A stretch of DNA of 5,551 nt from Clostridia bacterium. GTDB taxonomy: Bacteria > Bacillota > Clostridia > Oscillospirales > Acutalibacteraceae. The translations under genes and the position numbers were made by a program. The notes below the pieces were generated by a model, which was not told where the DNA came from, ran no database searches, and worked only from the letters and a program-made list of their open reading frames with translations. The stretch spans positions 1 to 5,551 of the forward strand of contig JAFWCS010000400.1 in the NCBI GenBank assembly GCA_017534365.1. The letters are read 5' to 3'. Positions 1-5,551 of this stretch are shown piece after piece. Every line of letters begins with the position of its first letter. Within the stretch, counting starts at the first letter, position 1.

Positions 1-1
1 C

Positions 2-1582
2 AGCGGCGCCACAGAAGAAATGGTGGAGCTCATGCACCGCTTCGGCAGCGTCTCGGTCATGCCGCAGACTGCGCACGTGAGCGCAAAAGCGTTTCTGGAA
101 AAGAATCTGAAAGGCAACGACGCGCTGGAATGCTGGGACGGGGAGCTCTATCTCGAAATGCATCGCGGCACGTTCACCACCAAATCCGAACTGAAACGGT
201 ATAACCGCCTGCTGGAAAACAAATTCCGCACCGCCGAGCTGGTTTCCGTCATCCGCAGACGCAGCGGCGCGCCCTACCCCGCCGAACGGCTCCGGGATCT
301 TTATAAAAAGCTCCTTGTCAATCAGTTCCACGACATCCTGCCCGGCAGCCATATCACGCCCGTTTATCGTGACGCGATCGCCGATTATCAGGAAATCGAC
401 GCGGCGCTGGATGAGATCATCGGCAGCGGAAACGGATATTTCAATCCGCTTTCCTTCGACAGAACGCAGGCCGTGTTTCTTGAAGACGAAAAAGGAAACG
501 ACGTCAGAGAAGGCAAGCGAGGAATCTGGCGTCTGCCCGGCAAAGGCATGCTGTCCTGTATAGATTTTGAAGGCACGGCCGACGACACCTCCTGGATCAC
601 GGTCCACGGTCTGCAGACCGAAACACCGTTCTATTCCGTTCGCTTCGCGCAGGACGGCAGCTTCCTTTCGCTGTATGACAAGGCGCTTGCCCGCGAATGG
701 GTGCAGAACGATTTCAACAAGCTCAGGATCTATGACGACCGGCCGGGCAACTATGACGCCTGGGATATTCTTCCCAATTATGCAGACAGGCAGATCGAAA
801 TCGGCATCCGCGAGCCGCTGCATTTCGTTTCCGCAGACGGAGAATGCGCGAGATTCGAAGCCGTGCTTTCCACGGAACGCAGCGTGTGGAGGCTGATCAT
901 CCGCCTCTTCCGCGCCGCAAGGACCATCGAGGTTGAAAACGACGTGAACTGGAACGAAAAGCATAAGCTGGCAAAAATGCTTTTCTCCTGCAATCTGCTC
1001 ACGCGCGAGCTGGTCAGCGACACCTCCGCCGGCTTTATCCGGCGCGAAACCCATCGCAACACCACCTGGCAGCAGGCCAGATTTGAGGTCTGCCAGCATA
1101 AGTGGAGCGATATGAGCGAAACCGGCGGCGGGATCGCCCTCATCAACGAGGGAAAATACGGCATCGGCGCGCGCAACAATGAGATGTCGCTCTCGCTTCT
1201 GCGCGCGACCATCCGGCCGGATCCGACTTCGGATATCGGCAGGCATCACTTCAGCTATCTGATCTATCCGCACGCGGGTGATTTCGTTGAGGCGCAGGTC
1301 AACCGCCTGGCCCATGAATACAACACGCCGCTGATCCGGGCAGATCTTTCGCTTGACCTTGATTTCTCTCCGCTTTATCTGCAAAGCGCAAAGCTTTCCG
1401 AAAACGGAGACTCTATCGTTTACAGGCTCTCGGAGCAGGACGGCGCGAGAGGTCGGCTCAAGCTCGGCAAGCCCTATTACCTGATGAATCTGCTCGAGGA
1501 CGTGATCGGCGAAACGGACGTCATTGACTACCGCCCGTTTGAAATCATCACGATTGCGGAAAAGATCAGGAAGAACCAATGA
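2..1582 (+). CDS. GH38 alpha-mannosidase, C-terminal part (5' end outside window)
   Basis: Hydrolyses alpha-mannosidic bonds, by family. The frame is open from the left edge to TGA at 1580-1582, giving 526 residues, about half of a typical bacterial GH38 of roughly 1000. The helical middle domain shows GELYLEMHRGTFTT (window residues 47-60) and NQFHDILPGS (107-116). His110 matches the zinc-ligand His of GH38 (the HHD motif of Golgi mannosidase II). The nucleophile Asp and the other zinc ligands would lie upstream and cannot be checked. The C-terminal beta domains carry family patterns: FNPLSFDR near residue 142, DRPGNYDAWDI near 246, then HRNTTWQQARFEV, INEGKYG, LSLLRATIRPDP and SYLIYPHAG. 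No frameshift is seen. Bacterial GH38 enzymes are usually cytoplasmic, but the N-terminus is not visible. The next gene starts 22 bases downstream, so the two are probably cotranscribed. Family is certain; exact linkage specificity (alpha-1,2/1,3/1,6) cannot be told. Confidence 0.93.
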   Translation, partial: SGATEEMVELMHRFGSVSVMPQTAHVSAKAFLEKNLKGNDALECWDGELYLEMHRGTFTTKSELKRYNRLLENKFRTAELVSVIRRRSGAPYPAERLRDLYKKLLVNQFHDILPGSHITPVYRDAIADYQEIDAALDEIIGSGNGYFNPLSFDRTQAVFLEDEKGNDVREGKRGIWRLPGKGMLSCIDFEGTADDTSWITVHGLQTETPFYSVRFAQDGSFLSLYDKALAREWVQNDFNKLRIYDDRPGNYDAWDILPNYADRQIEIGIREPLHFVSADGECARFEAVLSTERSVWRLIIRLFRAARTIEVENDVNWNEKHKLAKMLFSCNLLTRELVSDTSAGFIRRETHRNTTWQQARFEVCQHKWSDMSETGGGIALINEGKYGIGARNNEMSLSLLRATIRPDPTSDIGRHHFSYLIYPHAGDFVEAQVNRLAHEYNTPLIRADLSLDLDFSPLYLQSAKLSENGDSIVYRLSEQDGARGRLKLGKPYYLMNLLEDVIGETDVIDYRPFEIITIAEKIRKNQ

Positions 1583-1608
1583 TCGACAAAGGACGGTGGA
1601 AACATTGA
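1579..1608 (+). other. Possible 9-codon coupling mini-ORF across the gene 1/gene 2 junction
   Basis: An ATG at 1579-1581 overlaps the GH38 stop as ATGA and opens a nine-codon frame (MIDKGRWKH). Its TGA at 1606-1608 overlaps the TTG start of the next gene at 1605-1607. This geometry would let ribosomes finishing GH38 re-initiate and end exactly at the next start. It is seen directly in the sequence, but translation is inference. A chance arrangement, or a one-base error hiding a true ATG start for the next gene, are alternatives. Confidence 0.25.
1591..1600 (+). promoter_or_regulatory. Ribosome binding site for the TTG start at 1605
   Basis: The purine-rich stretch GGACGGTGGA ends four bases before TTG at 1605. 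The GGACGG part sits eight bases upstream, within normal Shine-Dalgarno range. No ATG lies in this frame before or inside the signal peptide, so this site together with the signal peptide decides the start. Confidence 0.5.
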
Positions 1609-3251
1609 AACGCTTTCAACGACTGATCGCCCTGCTGTCTGCCGCGATCATCGTGATCGTGTCAGGCGGGAGCGCGCGGGCGGCTTCCGCGCCCGTATTT
1701 GAGCATCTGGTTTGCCCGGAAGCGGCGATCTGCCCGTTTGAGGAGTCGTTTCTGGACAGAGCCTCCGGCGGCGATGACCTGATTTCCAATCGCGGCTATG
1801 AGGAAACCGGGCTGTATGAATCCCCCTACTGGACCTGCCGCGCCGCAGAAAAGCCCGTGCCCGTGTATGCCGCCATGTGTTATGACGGCGGCCCCGACCG
1901 GGGCGTCCTCAGTTCGTTTTTGTATCTGTTTGTCAGCGACTTTGCCGGCGGGATCGAGCTCGCGCTGGACCGGGGCGAAAAAGTGAAAAACGCCGTCGTG
2001 CTGCCCGCTTCGCTCGGCGCAAAGGCAGAGGTCTCAGGCAGCACCTTGCGTTTCACCGCAGAGAAGACCGGCGTATACACCTGCCTGATCAACGACGACT
2101 GCATGCTGGACGCGGTCACGGTATTTGTGCGGGACTGCGCGGACGAAGAGGCGGAGATCGAAAGCTACCGCGCGCAATACGGCGCGGACAGAGTCAAGGT
2201 CTTCCCTGCCGGCAGATATGACCTGGATTATATTGACGTTTCCGATTGCGACGCGCTGTATTTCCGCCGCGGCGCTTATATCTGCGCCACGCATCTCTAT
2301 GACGTGCGTAAGGAAGGCGACGTTTCTCACAGGCCGGCCTTCCTGGATTTTTACAATAAGACCGGCGCTGTGATCGACGGCTTCGGGATCTTTGACTTCA
2401 ACCGGCTGGACAGAAACGAGATCTCCTACCTCAACATCAGCGACTGCACGGATTGCAGCGTGTCGGGCATGCTCTGTCTGAATCCCGCGGGCTGGAACTT
2501 CGTCACTTACGCCTGCAGGGACCTGACGGTCAGCGATATCGCCGTGTTCGGCTACCGGACCAACAGCGACGCGCTCAACGTCTGCGGCTGTGAAAATGTG
2601 ACGGTCTCGGACTGCTTTGCGCGCAGCGGCGACGACTCCTTCAGCGCAAAAACAACCAATACGGCGCATGCGCTGCGGCACGTCCGCTTTGAAAACTGCA
2701 TCGGCTGGAGCGACAAATGCCGCGCCTTCGGCATCACCGGCGAGGTCTACAGCCCCATCGAGGACGTTGTGTTTGCCGATTGCGCGGTGCTCTATCGCAA
2801 CGCCACCTGGGACAATAACCGCGTCTGCTCGCTTGCCGTTTCGGTGGAATACGGCGGGGCCGACATCAACAACGTGGTTTTCGAGAACATTGAGATCTAC
2901 CGCGACACCGGCAGAGCCTTCTTTGTGCTTATCACCAACAAGGAGCTGCAAAACTGCAAAATCAAAGGCGTCGTCTTCCGAAATGTCCGTTACAATGCAG
3001 ACGTCAAAAGCCGGATCGCTTCCGTGATCCGGCCGACCGCCGGAGAGAAGATCCGGCTTTGGTTCTTCCGCCTGTTCAAGCAGCTGCTGCCGTTGGATTC
3101 TTACGCCGGAAAACTGGAACAGCCGCCCATCAACGGCAACGAAATCGAAGTGACCTTCGATCACGTGACAGCCAACGGACACAAGATCAACCGATTCAAT
3201 TTCAATCGATTTTTCACGACCTCCGGAAACGAGGACCTGCACTTTCAATAA
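1605..3251 (+). CDS. Secreted right-handed beta-helix glycosidase, GH28-like
   Basis: Probable exported glycan-cleaving enzyme of 548 residues, a usual length for bacterial GH28-like proteins. The TTG start is chosen because it gives a clean Sec signal: KRFQR, then a hydrophobic stretch at residues 7-20, then cleavage after A24-R25-A26. There is no lipobox Cys. Next comes a beta-sandwich region (about 85-190, from VPVYAA), then a parallel beta-helix from about 197 (FPAGRYDL) to about 470 with repeated NISDCTDCSV- and NVTVSDCF-type rungs. GH28-type acidic residues are N320-S321-D322 and G342-D343-D344. The Asp spacing (21 and 22) equals that of fungal endopolygalacturonase II (D180, D201, D202). 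The GHG site reads A-F-G (374-376) and RIK has no clear match (RVC at 406-408), so true pectin cleavage is doubtful. A basic, aromatic segment (482-496) precedes the last strands. There are about 21 Cys in the mature protein. GH49-like or another beta-helix activity is possible. Confidence 0.82.
   Translation: MKRFQRLIALLSAAIIVIVSGGSARAASAPVFEHLVCPEAAICPFEESFLDRASGGDDLISNRGYEETGLYESPYWTCRAAEKPVPVYAAMCYDGGPDRGVLSSFLYLFVSDFAGGIELALDRGEKVKNAVVLPASLGAKAEVSGSTLRFTAEKTGVYTCLINDDCMLDAVTVFVRDCADEEAEIESYRAQYGADRVKVFPAGRYDLDYIDVSDCDALYFRRGAYICATHLYDVRKEGDVSHRPAFLDFYNKTGAVIDGFGIFDFNRLDRNEISYLNISDCTDCSVSGMLCLNPAGWNFVTYACRDLTVSDIAVFGYRTNSDALNVCGCENVTVSDCFARSGDDSFSAKTTNTAHALRHVRFENCIGWSDKCRAFGITGEVYSPIEDVVFADCAVLYRNATWDNNRVCSLAVSVEYGGADINNVVFENIEIYRDTGRAFFVLITNKELQNCKIKGVVFRNVRYNADVKSRIASVIRPTAGEKIRLWFFRLFKQLLPLDSYAGKLEQPPINGNEIEVTFDHVTANGHKINRFNFNRFFTTSGNEDLHFQ
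3007..3060 (+). repeat. Three-armed inverted repeat inside the beta-helix gene
   Basis: The arm AAAGCCGGATC (3007-3017) is a perfect 11-base inverted match to GATCCGGCTTT (3050-3060). A middle copy, GATCCGGC (3026-3033), also pairs perfectly over 8 bases with 3010-3017 around an 8-base loop. The left arm can therefore form either a tight hairpin or a longer one. It is in coding sequence (SRIA...VIRP...KIRL), so it may only reflect codon choice for repeated Ile-Arg. No T-run follows, so it is not a normal terminator. Confidence 0.5.
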
Positions 3252-3294
3252 TCAATGACATATTAATCTGACTGCATGAAAGGTCGTTATTAAA
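3252..3294 (+). other. 43-base AT-rich intergenic spacer
   Basis: Short spacer between the beta-helix gene and the GH116 gene, richer in A/T than its neighbours. It contains TATTAAT at 3261-3267, which resembles a -10 box only loosely, and no convincing -35 partner was found. No hairpin followed by a T-run is present, so transcription probably reads through. An ATG at 3276 opens only a five-codon frame. Confidence 0.5.
3278..3284 (+). promoter_or_regulatory. Ribosome binding site for the GH116 gene
   Basis: GAAAGGT is a good Shine-Dalgarno match. It lies 10-11 bases before ATG at 3295, slightly long but acceptable. The only nearby alternative ATG (3310) has no such site, which supports the start at 3295. 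Confidence 0.55.
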
Positions 3295-5551
3295 ATGGCA
3301 AAGATCGAAATGCATAAACCGAGCAACAGCGGGATCGCGCTGGGCGGCATCGGCAGCGGAAGCGTCGAACTCCTTCCGGACGGCGAATTTCACTATTGGC
3401 AGATCGCCAATCCCCCGCGGCTGACCGAGGTCTGCTGGGAAAAAAAGGTTGACGACGGCGAAGGCTCCACGGGCGCGCTGTCGTTCTGGGTGCGGACGGC
3501 ATCGGCCGGCCGGCGCCCTGTCGTGCGAAAACTGGGGATGAAGACCGAACCGGAGGATTTCACTTATCGCCTGTTTCCGTGGAACAAACCGGTTTCCACC
3601 ATCCACTTTGACGGGCGCTTCCCTGTGTGTGAGCTGCAATATGAGGATGCGGCTTTGCCCTGCCGGCTGACAGGGCGGGCAGTCGCGCCGTTCGTGCCGT
3701 TCAGGACGGAGATCGCCGCAACGCCGGGGTTTTATATGGAGTTCGAAATCGAAAACGACGGGAATGAACCGCTGACGGTCAGCCTGCTCGGCACGCTTGT
3801 GCCGGACTTCTGCAACGAAAGCGGCTGCAGGAATTCATTGGATCGGGATCCCGACACCATCGCCGTCACCATGCATCCGGCGCAAAAAACGGACGCTCCG
3901 AACTGCGGTGAGGTCTGCCTGCGCGTCAGCGGCGACGGCGAAAAGAGCTGCGTCGCAGGCGAATACCGGCGTTTCATCCGGGAATACATTTATGATGACG
4001 ACGCGTTCGGGGTCAGCCAGGAATCCGTGCTGTTCGGTTTCCGCGAATCCGGCCGTCTGCCCGACAGCGACGCCGACGCGCCGCCGCGGGAGATCCCTGC
4101 GGATCTCGAGGCGCTGACCGATGACGAGCTCGAAACGCTGTTTCACGACTATATCAGATTCCCCTTTGCCGCATCCGTTCTGCAGCGCATACGCCATACG
4201 CAGCCTGTGTTTCCCGCGAACCGCGCAGAACAAACAGCGTTTCTCGCCGGATTGCGCGGTCAGAAGCGGCTGCTGAAAGCCGAAGATTTCGGCGCGGCGG
4301 CCCTTTGCAGCACGGTAAATCTCGCCCCCGGCGAAAAAAAGACGGTGCGCTTCATCCTGACGTGGTATTTTCCAAATCACTTCTCAAAAGACGGACGGCA
4401 GCTCGGTCACTATTATGAAAACCTTTTCCGCGGTGCGGCTGACGCAAACGCCTTCCTGCGGGATCACGGCTCCGAGGTGTTTGACAAGGCCGTCGCCTTC
4501 TCGAAGCTGCTGTATGATACCGATCTGCCAGAGATATACCCGGACTGCTGGAGCAGTCATCTGAGCACGATCGTTAAGTGTTCATGGTATCTGAAAGACG
4601 GCAAATTCGGCCTGTGGGAGGGCCTGGGCTTCTGCGGTTTCCACACGACAGACATCACCTATCACGCGTCGTTCGGTCTGCTCGCCCTGTTTCCTGAGCT
4701 GCAGTTGCGTCAGATGCGCATGGGCGCCGCCTTCCAGCGTGAGGACGGCCGCGTGCATCACTTCTTCACGCCGGATCTGGATCACGTCGGCGACGGCTAC
4801 GAACGCGTGGACATGAACAACCAGTTTGTGCTGATGGTGTATCGCGACTATCTTTATTCCGGCGACACGGACTATCTCAAAGCGATGCTGCCGCACGTGA
4901 TCCGCGCAATGGATTCCATCGGCGCGCTCGACGCGGACGACGACGGACTTCCGGATCGTGATACAAAACGCAACACCTTTGACGCCTGGAATTTTGCCGG
5001 CACAACCGTCTATATTTCAATCCTTTGGCTCGCCGCGCTCAAGGCCGCTGCTTGTATCGCCGACGCATTGGGCGACGCCGCGCATGCCGAAGCGTGGAGA
5101 ACGCTGCGCGAAAAAGGATTGGCATCCCTCGAAAAGCAGCTTTGGAACGGCGCATACTACGACCTTTGGCGCTGTGGAGAAGAAAAAGACGAATGCCTGA
5201 TGACCGACCAGCTCGATGGTGAATGGTTCCTGCGCGCATCCGGGATCGAGGGCAATCTCAGCGACGAGCGGATCCGCGCCGTCCTGCGTGTCATTCTGGA
5301 GCAGAACTATGATCCCGACGGCGGACTGATCAACGCCTCCTGCCCGGCGGGGCGACACACCACGCTATATACTTATAAGAACTGTCAGACAGAAGCAACC
5401 TGGACAGGCATCGGTTATGCGGTTGCAGCGCTGTGCCTGAACGTCGGCATGCGCGTGGAAGCGGACGCTTTTTTAGCTGCGTTAGATGTTAAGATATCAC
5501 GTTTGTTCTCGTTTTTGTATGATTGTTATTGTTGCCTTCTTTTGAGTAGGG
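3295..5551 (+). CDS. GH116 beta-glycosidase (GBA2-like), open at right edge and possibly disrupted
   Basis: Retaining beta-glycosidase of family GH116 (known activities include beta-glucosidase, beta-xylosidase and glucosylceramidase). There are 752 residues in the window with no stop. The N-terminal beta domain opens with GIALGGIGSGS (13-23) and DGEFHYWQI (29-37), a family signature; it ends near WYFPNH (357-362). The (alpha/alpha)6 domain carries LWEG with Glu442, matching the nucleophile of human GBA2 (E527) and Thermoanaerobacterium GH116 (E441). It also has D453, H489, QFVLMVYRDYL, NTFDAW with Asp563 matching the acid/base, LWLAAL, LWNGAYY (616-622), DQLDGEW (638-644) and QTEATW (698-703). 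No signal peptide or membrane segment is present, so it is probably cytoplasmic. After about residue 724 the sequence loses family similarity and becomes AT-rich. The last segment of GH116, which carries substrate-binding Glu and Arg residues (E777, R786, R792 in the Thermoanaerobacterium enzyme), is not seen. Family is sure, substrate is not. Confidence 0.9.
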   Translation, partial: MAKIEMHKPSNSGIALGGIGSGSVELLPDGEFHYWQIANPPRLTEVCWEKKVDDGEGSTGALSFWVRTASAGRRPVVRKLGMKTEPEDFTYRLFPWNKPVSTIHFDGRFPVCELQYEDAALPCRLTGRAVAPFVPFRTEIAATPGFYMEFEIENDGNEPLTVSLLGTLVPDFCNESGCRNSLDRDPDTIAVTMHPAQKTDAPNCGEVCLRVSGDGEKSCVAGEYRRFIREYIYDDDAFGVSQESVLFGFRESGRLPDSDADAPPREIPADLEALTDDELETLFHDYIRFPFAASVLQRIRHTQPVFPANRAEQTAFLAGLRGQKRLLKAEDFGAAALCSTVNLAPGEKKTVRFILTWYFPNHFSKDGRQLGHYYENLFRGAADANAFLRDHGSEVFDKAVAFSKLLYDTDLPEIYPDCWSSHLSTIVKCSWYLKDGKFGLWEGLGFCGFHTTDITYHASFGLLALFPELQLRQMRMGAAFQREDGRVHHFFTPDLDHVGDGYERVDMNNQFVLMVYRDYLYSGDTDYLKAMLPHVIRAMDSIGALDADDDGLPDRDTKRNTFDAWNFAGTTVYISILWLAALKAAACIADALGDAAHAEAWRTLREKGLASLEKQLWNGAYYDLWRCGEEKDECLMTDQLDGEWFLRASGIEGNLSDERIRAVLRVILEQNYDPDGGLINASCPAGRHTTLYTYKNCQTEATWTGIGYAVAALCLNVGMRVEADAFLAALDVKISRLFSFLYDCYCCLLLSR
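5469..5551. other. AT-rich tail of different composition; possible insertion or assembly junction
   Basis: Starting at a run of six T (5469-5474), G+C is 28 of 83 bases, against 37 of 60 in positions 5401-5460. In the GH116 frame it still reads open but uses TTA, TTT, TTG and TGT codons that are scarce upstream. The peptide is hydrophobic and Cys-rich (FSFLYDCYCCLLLS) and unlike any GH116 C-terminus. The two other + frames close quickly. On the minus strand, two frames enter from the right edge and end at about 5489 and 5499 with hydrophilic peptides, which could be the end of an opposing gene. Too short to identify. Confidence 0.5.

Noticed and set aside
418..430. Shared string CATCGGCAGCGGA here and at 3349-3361
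   Set aside because: Encodes unrelated peptides in two genes and consists of common GC-rich codons; chance similarity.
778..1212. 144-codon minus-strand open frame
   Set aside because: Antisense to well-conserved GH38 C-terminal sequence; low-complexity Ser/Leu/Arg composition typical of a shadow frame.
1524..1604. N-terminal extension of the beta-helix gene to a TTG at 1524
   Set aside because: It would overlap GH38 by 59 bases and place 27 basic residues before the signal peptide. The TTG at 1605 has a ribosome binding site and gives a normal signal peptide.
2034..3248. 404-codon open frame on the minus strand
   Set aside because: It lies wholly antisense to the beta-helix gene, which has a signal peptide, family motifs and catalytic residues. 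The antisense protein shows no domain pattern. GC-rich third positions in the sense gene leave few antisense stops.
3243..3270. Possible promoter with TATTAAT as the -10 box
   Set aside because: Only 4 of 6 bases fit a -10 hexamer and no -35 element is found at suitable spacing; read-through from upstream genes is simpler.
3276..3293. Five-codon frame MKGRY before the GH116 gene
   Set aside because: Too short and without a ribosome binding site of its own; its first bases form part of the GH116 Shine-Dalgarno region.
3835..4380. 181-codon minus-strand open frame
   Set aside because: Antisense to the GH116 gene, with no recognisable domain; explained by GC-rich codon use on the sense strand.

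Overview
The window holds three consecutive genes on the + strand. All three encode carbohydrate-active enzymes and they are packed tightly (gaps of 22 and 43 bases), so they probably form one operon segment of a glycan-degradation locus. Both ends are cut: the first gene enters from the left already open, and the third is still open at the right edge.

Layout. (1) Positions 2-1582 are the C-terminal half of a GH38 alpha-mannosidase, with the zinc-ligand His motif NQFHDILPGS and the typical GH38 C-terminal beta domains. (2) Positions 1605-3251 are a complete secreted right-handed beta-helix protein of the GH28 (polygalacturonase-like) superfamily. It starts at TTG and has a Sec signal peptide. 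It keeps the three-Asp pattern of GH28 at the canonical spacing but lacks recognisable GHG and RIK motifs. (3) Positions 3295 to the end are a GH116 family beta-glycosidase (relative of GBA2 and Thermoanaerobacterium GH116) without a signal peptide. Its nucleophile is Glu442 and its acid/base is Asp563 by family comparison. From about 5469 its coding sequence changes abruptly to AT-rich DNA that no longer looks like GH116.

Working together (inference). The exported beta-helix enzyme would cut a heteroglycan outside the cell. The GH116 enzyme (beta-glucoside, beta-xyloside or similar) and GH38 (alpha-mannoside) would trim imported oligosaccharides inside. No transporter, regulator, promoter or terminator is visible, so the locus extends beyond the window.

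Organism. The DNA is GC-rich with GC-rich third codon positions, purine-rich ribosome binding sites, a TTG start and a short Sec signal without a lipobox. A bacterium is certain. A gut- or rumen-type anaerobe, perhaps a high-GC member of Clostridia, is a guess from gene content and not a demonstrated assignment.

I see no RNA genes, CRISPR arrays or complete mobile elements. The most notable points are the composition break at the right end, the atypical active site of the beta-helix enzyme, and the unusual gene 1/gene 2 junction.
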